This document shows positions 11,793-22,306 of a stretch of DNA of 64,000 bases, one piece after another; the first letter of the stretch is position 1, and each line of letters starts with the position of its first letter. The stretch spans positions 1,625,074 to 1,689,073 of the forward strand of contig NW_022985550.1 in the NCBI RefSeq assembly GCF_010093815.1, in the 5' to 3' direction. The DNA is from Pseudovirgaria hyperparasitica. Its lineage: Eukaryota > Ascomycota > Dothideomycetes > Acrospermales > Acrospermaceae. The translations under genes and the position numbers were made by a program. The notes beneath the pieces were generated by a model. It was given only the letters and a program-made list of their open reading frames with translations, did no database searches and was not told the origin of the DNA.

Positions 11793-13075
11793 AACGGAAT
11801 TTATGACTTCCGACAGCATGTATATATATATGTATATATATATACCTTATAGCGACATGCATGGACGAATTTTGATCTAAAAGTAATGAGACGTTGTATG
11901 AGGGCATGGATCGAACTATGCACAGCAATGTTGATCGTCGTATCTGATATACATTCCATGGATCTCCAGTACTCGATTTCAACCAAGAGAGCTTGTACGA
12001 CCACCAGTACACCCCGAGAAGTCAAACTTCAGGCAGAGAGTGACACAACCATATTGACGTATTCGCACTGTACTCCTTTCGTCCTGTTAGCCATGCATTT
12101 GGACTAATGGGAAGCATTCTAGGTGTATTCCGTGAGAGCTTGCTGACCAATGGCATCCATGCCACCTATTCTTAGCTGCTTTCCTACTACGCTATCTGGA
12201 TTAGCTTGTGAATCCCCATGCAGTGCAGTTCGTGAACCCGCGTAGAGACACGTGGGGACAAGCTGTTGTTGGGGAAAGGTCACCGTCACGGAAATCTGTG
12301 ATAACAAATATGCTTGTAAGAAATGTCATACCAAGCAGAGTCGCCCTCAGACCTGATCCTTCACGAAGGTAGATACCTCAGAAAACGTGCATCATTCCAT
12401 ACAGTGCCAGCCTTGTGTTGTCGGCATCCGCTCCCGGTATCTTGTTACCACTCTCCCCGGGTCCGGCATCCAGCCAGACAGGCATTGTATCCATCTTCTG
12501 CCCACAATCCTTATCATACCTCCGTTCAGGATGCTCGCGGTTACGTATAGCCAGGCACATCGCTGATTCGCGCGCTTGCGCCATCGAGCTGTCATCGTGC
12601 GTGGATCCAAGCCCAAGCTGCCCCTCATGGCTGCTTCTTTACTTGTAATCCATTAGCTAGAAAGCAGAAAACACACTACGCTGGCTCGGCATATGCAGTC
12701 TCCATTCATCCCCACTCAGCCAGAACGATACGGTTGAAGCTATGCACTGCAGTGTCACAGTCATTGGTAATCGCCCCCAGCCTACCTCATAAGGACGAAG
12801 TACAGGGTCGCCATGACGGCACCCAATTCTGGGGGAAAGCAGCCTTTTCGCCATTTCGACGCTGCTCCATCGGCGTTACATAATGGCAGACGGTTAGATT
12901 GCATTTGATGAAGTTGAGATCGAGACCGAAACCTTTCCGTGCTCTTTTGATGCAAATTCTCCCTCTTCTTCCTTTTACACAGCTGCAGATCTGTGTGATT
13001 TCATCAATTGACCCTTAGTCTGCTCCAACAATCTCCCTCAAGCTCCCCATTCACTCGTCGCTTGATTAGCTCGCC
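11793..13075. other. Intergenic with TA microsatellite
   Basis: No supportable gene. A TA/TG microsatellite lies at 11818-11844, just after the MATE stop codon. Short frames at 12.3-12.6 kb overlap on both strands without domain features. The last 100 bp before 13076 are pyrimidine-rich, as in fungal promoters. Confidence 0.5.
11818..11844. repeat. TA-rich microsatellite
   Basis: Near-perfect (TA)n interrupted by TGTA, in the 3' region of the MATE gene. Confidence 0.8.
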
Positions 13076-14845
13076 ATGAGGTACTTTTCACTGCTCGCGT
13101 TTGTGGCTACAGTCCTAGCTCATGGAGACCATGATCAAGAGCCCATTGAGGGCCCACACAAGCATCTGTGGTATAACACCCTGCCTGGTGATGGTGGGAA
13201 GCAGGTATGAGCTCCAGCAACCCAAGTGGCACTTATGTCGTTGGTTTTTCGTTGGTCTAAAGCCCTTTCCTGGTCATCGATGAGCTGAAGGGCTGACCAG
13301 ATGTGAATGCAGGCAGACTCCATCTTCTCTGGGATTTCCACCTTCGGCCGCCTCGATTACTTCCCGTGCCTTGCCAGTGATGAGAAGAAATACGACATTG
13401 CCTTCATTGGTGAGTTCTCACAACGCATTTCGCTCCTGGCTCTTAGTAGTGTCCTTAGAGTCGAATATTAAACACACTTCTCAGGCGCTCCTTTCGACAC
13501 CGGGACCTCCTACCGCCCAGGAGCACGCTTTGGCCCCAGTGGCATTAGGCAAGGTTCTCGCCGCCTCAATCTCTAGTACGTCTTCCGAACATATGCTTAC
13601 GAGCGCGATGGTGGGATACAGGCTCACACAAAGTACGATTCAGTGGTGGATACAATGTCCCACTCGAGGCGAATCCGTTCAATTCGTGGGCAACTGTGAT
13701 TGACTGTGGTGATATTCCTGTGACTTCGTAAGTGGTCAATGCCTTCAGCTTCAATTCGGATTCTGTGCTCTTCCCGGTGCCATTTTGACAAAAAGGCTAT
13801 AACGACGGCTCTACTACGTATCCTCAAGCCCGCAAGGTTCAACGATAGACGTCAGAGAAGTCGTCTAATGTACTTTTTCTAGCCCAATCATCCATCACAG
13901 TACTCAGATCGACCCCACAGATCGGCACTAACGTCTGTCTCGCAGATACGACAATGCCTGGGCTCTCCAGCAGATTGAAGAAGGCCATAACAGCATTCTG
14001 TCTCGTGCACCGAAGACCGATGCCCATGCAAAGGGCCCCTCAAAGAAGGGCAAGACACTTCCCCGTGTCATTACTCTCGGTGGTGACCACACCATCACCT
14101 TGCCCCTGCTACGATCCATCAACCGCGAGTATGGACCAGTCAGTGTGATCCACTTCGATAGCCACCTGTAAGACAAACCATCCCGATGCCTTCGCACATC
14201 ACAAAGCTAAATAAGCCCAGCGACACCTGGAAGCCAGCCGTGTTCGGCGGCGCACCTAGCAAGCAAGCCTCCATCAACCACGGCACATACTTCTACCACG
14301 CCTCCCAGGAAGGTCTGCTCGCCAACGACACCAACATCCACGCCGGCATCCGCACCACACTCTCCGGGCCCTCCGACTACGAGAACGACGGCTACTGCGG
14401 CTTCGAGATTGTCGAGGCCCGCGAGATCGACTCCATTGGCACCGCCGGCATCCTCAAGAAGATCAGAGACCGCGTCGGAACCACGAAGCCCGTGTATTTG
14501 AGCATTGACATCGACACCCTCGATCCAGCCTGTAAGTGCAGCCAACATACAAACTACCCTTGAGATACGACAATGGAAAAATTGACCTCTGACATAGTTG
14601 CTCCTGCGACCGGTACCCCGGAGACGGGAGGATGGTCTACACGTGAGCTCCGCACTATTATGCGTGGTCTTGAGGGCATCAATCTGATTGCAGCTGATAT
14701 CGTTGAGGTTGCACCCGCGTACGACACTAATGCTGAGCTCACCACCATGGCGGCTGCTGACACCTTGTATGAGGTCATGACCCTCATGGTTAAGAAGGGG
14801 CCCCTGAGCAAGACCGTCGGAGATAAGGAGGAGGAAGAGCTATAA
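13076..14845 (+). CDS. Agmatinase-like ureohydrolase with signal peptide
   Basis: Seven exons are supported: 13076-13204, 13313-13409, 13485-13575, 13644-13727, 13946-14167, 14221-14531 and 14598-14845, encoding 393 aa. The N-terminus (MRYFSLLAFVATVLAHG) is a clear secretory signal. The ureohydrolase core is complete: GAPFDTGTSYRPGARFGP, GGDHTITLP near residue 179, HFDSHLD near 203-210, and SIDIDTLDP starting at residue 302. These hold the His and Asp ligands of the two-manganese centre. The DSHLD form of the usual DAHxD is common in the fungal secreted branch, as far as I know. The family hydrolyses guanidino groups, agmatine to putrescine plus urea; the true substrate here could be another guanidino compound. 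The fifth exon is preceded by an unusually long 218-nt intron with two acceptor sets. Confidence 0.9.
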
Positions 14846-15146
14846 GGCAAGTTGTCGCTATGGACTCGATGTCGTAGGGACCACACCAAGGCAGCAAGCA
14901 GACTGCTTATCAAGCCATACGTAGAGACGAATGTGAATGAACAAAACGCCGGGAGATATTTAACTTATATCACCTACCGCATAACTGTCAGATTCTTTAC
15001 ATGTCAAGCACGCACTCAATGAGCCATGTATCCATAAATTGGGAAAGTGGAATAGACTGCGCATACACACCATCCTGGCTCTGTGATTGGCTCATTACAT
15101 CCGAAACAGGCAAGTCATGTATCACATATTATCATGCAACGTCTGA

Positions 15147-15172
15147 GGAGCGTCGCGCCGGAGCGACGCTCC
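15147..15172. repeat. Perfect 10-bp GC-rich inverted repeat
   Basis: GGAGCGTCGC at 15147-15156 is exactly complementary to GCGACGCTCC at 15163-15172, with a 6-nt loop. It is 300 bp past the agmatinase stop, where it could form a hairpin in either strand's RNA or be a palindromic protein site. Confidence 0.85.
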
Positions 15173-15686
15173 ATTCGCTCATTTGTGGGTATATAGCTAC
15201 TTCAAGTTAAAGCTGCCTACCTATCAGCTGAAGTATGTCCTTAGGTTGTTGTGAAATCGTGCAAAGCTGTCCACACACGGTGTCATGGCTTCATGGTGTC
15301 TTTCCGGTTCGAGGAACTCTCAGCGTTCTGACGAGTAGTATTCCTTCTTTCATTCTCAGAGTGGTATGGCTTTGTATATCAATATAAACTCAAACTTCTC
15401 CCGCGATGAGACAGTGTATAGTGAGCAATGCTCGCGAGATGGTCTTTCGCATGTTATCTTAATTAAGTAGAATAATGATGGTACTAGCTTAAGAGATAGA
15501 AGCTCGACGACGTTGTGTGGAATGCAGTACTGTTGTTTGACTAGACTCTTTAATCAGTGTATCCATGAGAGCCCATGAGAAGGATTATTTGGACGTGGCG
15601 ATCGCGGCGTATAAGTGCATATGTAGGTATTAGATAGTTGCAGTAGCGAGCTTGGTGGGAGGAGAACTGAATTCCGCGACTACTGG

Positions 15687-15694
15687 TATAAAAA
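15687..15694 (+). promoter_or_regulatory. Candidate TATA box of MGS1
   Basis: TATAAAAA, 190 bp upstream of the MGS1 start codon. Assigned by word and distance only. Confidence 0.35.
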
Positions 15695-15883
15695 GTTTAT
15701 GCCTTCAGTACGGAGGGCGTCCGCGGGGCGGAGCTTCATGTCGCACGTTTATGACCGAGCCCGTGCCCGCCCGTAAGGTACGGCAGTGCTAGTCGGAATA
15801 GAGACTAGTCCACTAGCTACTTTATGCGACGAGTTTGTTTGTGATCGCTTGCCTCAACATCGAGAACATGCAACGGGCGCAAC

Positions 15884-17602
15884 ATGGTGGCATGCCCCAT
15901 CTGCGGCGAAAAAGTACGAGAAAAGGACATCAATGCCCACATTGACTCGGAGTGCAAAGAATACGTCAATATCGAATCAGAGCTCCCACAAACGGCACCT
16001 CCAAGCTCGACGCAGAAGGCATCCGGTGTTGCGAATTTTTTCTCGACACAAACCCCTCGACGCGTCAACACTTCTTCTCATCTGAAAAATGGATTACCTT
16101 CGTCGCCCTTGGCCCCGTCGCCTGCCGCCAGCCAACGACCACTGGGCCTGGCGCCTGCCAATTCGAATAAACGCTCGTTAGAAACAGTCAATGGCGAAGA
16201 AGCAAATGACGATTCTATACCATCAGAACCCGTGAAGAGGCAACGGACAAACGTGTTCCAGAAGGTGGCTCCACTGGCAGAGCGTATGCGACCACGTACG
16301 CTCGACGAAGTGACTGGGCAGGAACTTGTTGGCGCGACAGGAGTCATCAGAGGACTCATCGAGCAAGACCGTGTGCCGTCTATGATACTCTGGGGAGGAC
16401 CTGGCACAGGAAAGACCACAATCGCGCGTCTGATCGCGAATACTGCCGGATGTCGGTTTGTCGAAATCAATAGTACAAGCAGCGGTGTCGGCGAATGCAA
16501 GAAGCTCTTCGCAGAGGCCAGAAGTGAACTGGGTCTGACTGGAAGGAAAACAATCATCTTTTGCGATGAAATACACAGGTTCTCAAAGAGCCAGCAGGAC
16601 GTTTTTCTAGGGCCTGTTGAAGCTGGTCAGGTTACGTTGATCGGGGCAACGACAGAAAATCCGTCTTTCAAGGTTGTCAACGCTCTTCTATCGCGTTGCC
16701 GCACTTTCACGCTTTCCAAACTCACGGATGCCGACATCACGAGTATCTTGAAGCGTGCTGTCGAAGTAGAAGGTGTCTCCTCTCCTCTACTTGACGTGGC
16801 TATGATTCAATACTTGGCCGCATTTGCTGATGGCGATGCTCGAACCGGACTAAATCTCCTCGAGCTCGCCATAGACTTGTCCCAGCGACCATCAATGACT
16901 GCAGAATCCATAAAACAGTCACTGACACAAACACTGGTCTATGACCGCGCCGGCGACCAGCATTACGACACCATATCAGCTTTTCACAAGTCCCTTCGAG
17001 GTTCGGATGCAGACGCAGCTCTATATTACCTTGCCCGTATGCTTCAGTCTGGAGAGGACCCACTATACGTCGCTCGGCGCTTGATCGTTGTTGCGAGTGA
17101 AGACGTAGGCCTGGCCGACAATTCAATGTTATCGTTGGCGACTGCGGCGTACACGAGCGTGGAGAAGATTGGCATGCCAGAAGCACGCATACCGCTTGCG
17201 CACGCCACGGTAGCTCTAGCCTTGTCACCGAAATCAACACGTGCTTACAGAAGTATGAACAATGCGTATGCGGCACTGCAGGAGCCTGGTGTCGCGGGGC
17301 TACCCATCCCCTATCACATCCGAAATGCACCTACACGCCTGATGAAAGACATGGGTTATGGCAAGGAATACAAGTATAACCCAGACTATGTCAATGGAAA
17401 TGTCAAACAGGAGTATCTTCCAGAAAAGTTACTTGGGAGAAAGTTCTTGGAAGTAGATGATCTCGGTACAAAGATCGATCCAGACCTTAATGGTGCCCTT
17501 GAGGCTAAGGAAGAGTCACCATGTGACAACATCGAAGAAGAGGAAGATGAACGACTGCAGCAGCTAGAGAATCAGGATCTCATCCCTGAAGTTGACGGAT
17601 GA
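15884..17602 (+). CDS. MGS1: DNA-dependent ATPase Mgs1/WRNIP1 (RarA family)
   Basis: Single exon, 572 aa. A UBZ4 ubiquitin-binding zinc finger starts the protein (C4, C7, H19, C24), as in WRNIP1 and Rad18. After a low-complexity linker comes the AAA+ module: Walker A GGPGTGKTT at 171-179, Walker B with Asp228-Glu229 (IIFCDEIHRF), and the sensor-1 segment IGATTENPSF. Then follow the RarA-type C-terminal domain (RGSDADAALYYLARML, ASEDVGLADN) and YLPEKLLGRKF near the end. These motifs and this order are those of eukaryotic Mgs1. The protein acts in the nucleus on stalled replication forks, binding ubiquitinated PCNA and modulating polymerase delta and damage tolerance. A segment SGVANFF in the linker could be a degenerate PCNA-interacting peptide. 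The acidic tail is ordinary. Confidence 0.96.
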   Translation: MVACPICGEKVREKDINAHIDSECKEYVNIESELPQTAPPSSTQKASGVANFFSTQTPRRVNTSSHLKNGLPSSPLAPSPAASQRPLGLAPANSNKRSLETVNGEEANDDSIPSEPVKRQRTNVFQKVAPLAERMRPRTLDEVTGQELVGATGVIRGLIEQDRVPSMILWGGPGTGKTTIARLIANTAGCRFVEINSTSSGVGECKKLFAEARSELGLTGRKTIIFCDEIHRFSKSQQDVFLGPVEAGQVTLIGATTENPSFKVVNALLSRCRTFTLSKLTDADITSILKRAVEVEGVSSPLLDVAMIQYLAAFADGDARTGLNLLELAIDLSQRPSMTAESIKQSLTQTLVYDRAGDQHYDTISAFHKSLRGSDADAALYYLARMLQSGEDPLYVARRLIVVASEDVGLADNSMLSLATAAYTSVEKIGMPEARIPLAHATVALALSPKSTRAYRSMNNAYAALQEPGVAGLPIPYHIRNAPTRLMKDMGYGKEYKYNPDYVNGNVKQEYLPEKLLGRKFLEVDDLGTKIDPDLNGALEAKEESPCDNIEEEEDERLQQLENQDLIPEVDG

Positions 17603-19235
17603 TCCTGATGCCAGCGCTACTATCCCAGCTATTGGCAAATGAAAAGAGGCACGGGTGCTTCCACTGATAACCGGAACAGCCCGTGTTATGGGGCTAAACC
17701 CCCTGGATCGACAATAATGTTCCGTCCAGGACGGTGTGCAAACCAGTGGATCTGCAATGCGTTGCCGGGAACCACGTTAGCGCACCCAAGGATGCCCCGG
17801 AATTCGGGAAGTGATAATTAGCCGAAAAGCGTTAGCTCCCGCCGGGGAGGCACGTTTGGGGCTCCTTCGAACCTATTTGCCAATTTCCCGTCCACCTGGT
17901 CTCACCTCACGCCAGCACTTTGTGAAATTGGTGCTCTGCCCGATTCAAGAATTGGTGAGGCCATCACCATGGTAAGAATCTTTCTATTGTGTAGTGTGAA
18001 CCCTGTTTGGGCCATACCATAAGCTCTAGGATGTTATTATCAATATGATGATCTGCTCAGCTCAGGGGAAAACAGCCAAGAGTACGACTATCGACTGCGG
18101 TATTTTGACAGAGCAAACAATTACTATTTTTATCCGGCACTTCATAACGTTTCTGGTGATACGCCCCTGGAACATGCCGTAGAAACACGCTGAAGGTTTA
18201 GATGTTAGTCTCTCACAAGAAAGACGGGGCCGCGGGCTACACAAGATCTCTTATGGGCGAATTATAGGTTGTAGCGGCACGCTTCATGAACATTCGCAAG
18301 GCTGGAGTTTGATGGAATACCACGTTCGCACCAACCTTCACTAATCATATCCTTCTGCGGCCTCTCACCGCTCACCTAAAGTAGACTAGTATCGAAACAT
18401 CTACGACTTTTTACGGCACTGGATGCAACTTATCGCACATGTTTGGGTAAACTCTCGCAACCCTAGAGCTTCGAAGGTAAAGTGTTGGGCAATTATTCAG
18501 AGGGCACGGGCTGAGAGCTACATTGTTCTAGGGGCCTTGAGCTTTACCGCTTAAGGTAAGGGTTTAACCTCTTGAAGCTGGGATCTAACTCAACGTAGTA
18601 ACATACATATAATTTGACTTTGGAGCAACGCGTTGCATCTTTGCACGATTCCCCACTCAATGGAACCTTGGCTCTGTCCCCAAACTGGAGCCGTGCATGA
18701 GATCCCATGCTCGGACGTAGAATTGTATCTGTGCACTCCACGAATAACTTCATGATGCGGCTTCTGCCAGGTTAGCTCCATATCTTACTGCATTTTGAAA
18801 GTATACTGTGATGGTCTGCCCATACATTGCGAGCAGACTACTGATAAACTTTCCTCATTAAGGCATGGGTATAATGTCTGGATGCCTGATGATTAACGAC
18901 AAGCTCCCAGTAGGGTGGGACTCTAGGATGCTGATCAATAATAAGCAAAATGATAATCATTTCACAGTAACGGCAACTAGCATTAACGATGAGCAGATCA
19001 ATAGTCCACCATGGTTCGCCCCTGTGCCGCTTGTCTAGAGCAACACTCAAATTCCTATAAAGGAGCCTCATCTCGCACCCTCGAGTATCTTTTTTCAGCA
19101 TCCAGCATCTACTTCTACACCGCGTCTATCGACTGCTTCCACTCGTTAACAGTACTCTTTACTGACTTAATACACTCTTTACATTTCAATTAATACCTAA
19201 TCAACCAACCCACCACCTCAAACCCAATCACCAAA
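17603..19235. other. Intergenic, 1.6 kb, hydrophobin promoter at right
   Basis: Short frames only, none with recognisable features. The right end carries a TATA box and pyrimidine-rich leader for the hydrophobin gene. Confidence 0.5.
19056..19063 (+). promoter_or_regulatory. TATA box of the hydrophobin gene
   Basis: TATAAAGG 180 bp upstream of the hydrophobin ATG, followed by a CT- and CA-rich leader ending in CACCAAAATG. Strong TATA boxes are common on highly expressed secreted-protein genes. Confidence 0.55.
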
Positions 19236-19745
19236 ATGCGTTTCTTCGTGCCAACCGTCCTCCTCTGCCTCATCGGCGCCCAGGCTCTGCCCCACGAGCT
19301 CCCAGTTGACCCTACCTGCGGCTCTGGCGTCGGTGTCCCGTCTCTCCCCGAGGGCGGTCTCCCCAACCTCCCAGGCACCCCGGGTCTCCCAAACCTCCCC
19401 GGTACCCCGGGTCTTCCAGTCGACCCTGAGGACCCCACCTCCAACCTTCCTCTTGACCCCGAGGAGCCGGAGCACGACGAGCCCGAGCACGATGAGCCCG
19501 AGTACCCCTCCGAGGGCGACCACGACGGCAGCGACAACAACAACACCTGCTCCACCGGTGAGCTCACCTGCTGTACCGGTGACGCTCTCATCTCTCTCTC
19601 CTGTCTCCTTCCCGGCCTGCTCGCACCTGCCTGCGGCCAACAAGTTTGCTGTATCAACAACGGCAGCGGTGACCAGACCTGCACCACCACCTCCGGCCTG
19701 AACATCAACGTGCCAATCACCTTCGGTGACATCGACATCTTGTAA
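19236..19745 (+). CDS. Hydrophobin, non-canonical, with acidic repeat region
   Basis: Single exon, 169 aa. A signal peptide of about 17 residues (MRFFVPTVLLCLIGAQA) is followed by a Pro/Gly segment with an exact tandem repeat LPNLPGTPG (42-50, 51-59) and an acidic segment with EPEHD repeats (77-89). The C-terminal third has the hydrophobin pattern of eight cysteines with two doublets: C105, C112-C113, C123, C133, C138-C139, C149. Spacing is 6-CC-9-9-4-CC-9. The first gap resembles class I, but the C3-C4 gap is much shorter than class I (usually over 15) and shorter than class II. An extra Cys28 sits outside the pattern. Hydrophobins are secreted and assemble at air-water and cell-wall surfaces. 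The acidic repeats could extend or solubilise the protein. Confidence 0.85.
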   Translation: MRFFVPTVLLCLIGAQALPHELPVDPTCGSGVGVPSLPEGGLPNLPGTPGLPNLPGTPGLPVDPEDPTSNLPLDPEEPEHDEPEHDEPEYPSEGDHDGSDNNNTCSTGELTCCTGDALISLSCLLPGLLAPACGQQVCCINNGSGDQTCTTTSGLNINVPITFGDIDIL

Positions 19746-22306
19746 GGAACGACAGGAGTTGAACTGGGTGGGAAACATCGGCTCGGCGATGGCATTGGCA
19801 GCGGTGGATCTAATAGACTTTGGTGGATTGGTGAGCGTCGGTTGTTTACTTGACAGGGGGGTTTCACGATTCCCATGTCTGGTGTGATAAATATAAATCT
19901 TTGCTTGGCACGCAGACGGACAGTTCATAAGACTGCTTTCCTGTAGCGACAAATATAGGGCTCTCGCCCAATTTACTGTGCTGGTAAACAAAGCTTCGTG
20001 TGCTTGACTTGTGACTCTACTCCATTTGGTAACTACATGCTTGGTTTCACGACATTCCATAGTGACGACTTCAGCTCGTGAAGGCATTCTTGAGAATCTA
20101 GTAATTAGATGGCCTCATCTTCTTGTCAATTTTGCCTCGAAGCCTTGTCGTGACTAGATATGTGCCAAGATCTGTGACTTTGACCCATAACTTTCGTGCG
20201 ACGTGAAGTACGTATCAGGAGGTTTTTTCTTTCACAACCAACATGATATTTTGCTAGTGCAAGTGATGTCCACCATTCGTCCCTTCGATAGTGTTTTCCC
20301 CCTTAGCTAGCCATGCACCGTATACAGGTGGCAAAATATTATGTATCATCACATGTGATTCCATATCACATGCTGCGTTCAATCAATCACATTACCTACC
20401 ATGTGGCGTTACCCGCCCGTTCTCCCAAACTATCGACTTAGAACAAACAATGTTCAGATTAGACTATTCCTGTCAAAGGCGAGGCAATTACACTCGGCCG
20501 CTTTACTTTGTATCTATCCTAAACACCGTTGTTGGAAGGTCTAGAGCCGCCGAAACGTGGAGTACGTTTGCCGATCGATGTCTTGAACTGTGAGTATGTT
20601 TGACGTGGCGATTTATACTAGTAGAAAAGACCCTTCGTGGTCAGCTAATCTAGAACTTGAGGAGAACTCGACGCTAAGAACGTGGTTCTGGTCGGTTTAT
20701 TGTCGTGATTGAGTCCAGCGGAAACACACTGACACGTCGTGTGGTTATATGCTCGTGATTAATGTCTCTGTTTTCAGTCTTATTATAATGAAAATTTAGT
20801 GTTCTGATTGTAACACCACAAACATGTACCGATACCAGCGGCTGGTATTACTCCAACATAGACAAACCGGACTAGCTCACCCCTTAACGACACAATCATG
20901 AAAGATGGGAAAAGTTGTTCTGGTACTTGTAGTCATAGGCGGCGGAGCTGAGCTGAGCACTCGATGCAATCAAGAACGATCCAGAGTTTGAGCTCACAGC
21001 TCCTGTATGGCAAGTCCTGTGTGGAACACGCTGCTGTAGCTCATGAAAGCTCAAGCAGGAAAGAGAGGTATCACACAGACGGTGACGTATTCCGTCAGTG
21101 TACGTCGTCGGGCCATTCCAAGTTTGTGAAAAAATTTTCCAGCTTGCATTTACTCTCCGCGGACGAGAAAGAGTTCAAGTTGATTAGCGTGAGGATGTGA
21201 CAAGACTATCATTTTCAGACTGCCGTTAGTTCGACTTGACTTATCATGTGCCTGGACTATTCCGGGAATCATGCGAGATCTAGACGTGCCCTGATGATCA
21301 CCACGGAACAATAGTGAACAACGGTGGGCTGTTTCACCTTGACATTAGCCTTGTGGATCAAGACCAGTTACTAGGGAGCCACGATGTGACATGTGATCCT
21401 GACCACTTCTTAGTAGTACTAGACCTTCAGATGTCGGGCAGCACTACAATTCTTAATTGAGAATGTACGGAATGTGTGCAAGTCTTTGATAGCTTATCCC
21501 TCCTGCCAGAAAGAAAACTTCGAGGACACCAGAGACGCCTGCACATGTACTATCTTGGCTTCACCTATCAAAAGTTTCTGATACACGCTCTTCTGCTCTA
21601 GTCACTCGTTACCATTCACGACTTGTGTGCGCGGTAGACATAGTCGGCATCATTTAAGTAATAAATACTGGCCCTTCCGTTGGACGACATGCGTCATAGA
21701 ATGCAGGCATCGAGAAAGACCTGGGCGGTGAGCTTACAGATTCTATGAAAGCGTCAATAGATGCCGATCCGCTACCGCATCAGCATTCAAACACATTTTA
21801 CTGTTCACGTCGAAGACTAGAGTCTAGGGGAATTGATTTGAGATGTAGTGTCTTGCACCCCTAACTTATATGAGTGTTCTCTTGGAAGATCCTCAACTCG
21901 AGCGGCGTATTTTATCGCGTGTGATGGAGAGAGTAGACAGATATCGAAAGATAATCGCGAGCGTCATTAGTGATAGAACCTAGTCCGCTGGGAAGGTCCG
22001 ACTAAGTTAATGGAGGTGAAAGTCGACGTCATGTCTAATAAGTTGATGAAAAAGGCATGAAGTTGATTGAGTGCTACACGAATTGAACTAGATCAATACT
22101 CTTAACCAAATGCAGACTAGCACAACGGCGTTATCTACGATGATGTAATTTGGGAATCGTGATGGCAGCATTTGTTAGTCAGTGTTGAGGAGTCGCTCTG
22201 TATCATTTACCATTGGCTAACTTTATACAGAAGTGTGATACTTGGACAAAGCTTGGTTGTTCTCAGCCCTATAGATTAACGTAGCCAACGGACTCCATTC
22301 ACGAGA
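19746..22306. other. Intergenic desert, 2.6 kb
   Basis: Neither strand offers a frame over 100 codons with recognisable content; those antisense to the hydrophobin are shadows. No tRNA-like cloverleaf or repeat was seen. It may hold regulatory or non-coding transcripts, but the sequence gives no support. Confidence 0.45.

Larger units (their letters stand above)
14846..15883. other. Intergenic with a GC-rich hairpin
   Basis: No gene is supported. It contains a perfect 10-bp inverted repeat at 15147-15172 and a TATAAAAA word at 15687-15694, which lies 190 bp before the Mgs1 start codon. Confidence 0.5.

Noticed and set aside
11895-11925. GCATGGATCGAACTATGC, resembling a tRNA T-loop
   Set aside because: No A box, acceptor stem or anticodon arm could be built around it on either strand.
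19218-20087. 289-codon minus-strand frame over the hydrophobin gene
   Set aside because: Antisense shadow of the repetitive hydrophobin coding sequence, Gly/Val-rich with no domain.
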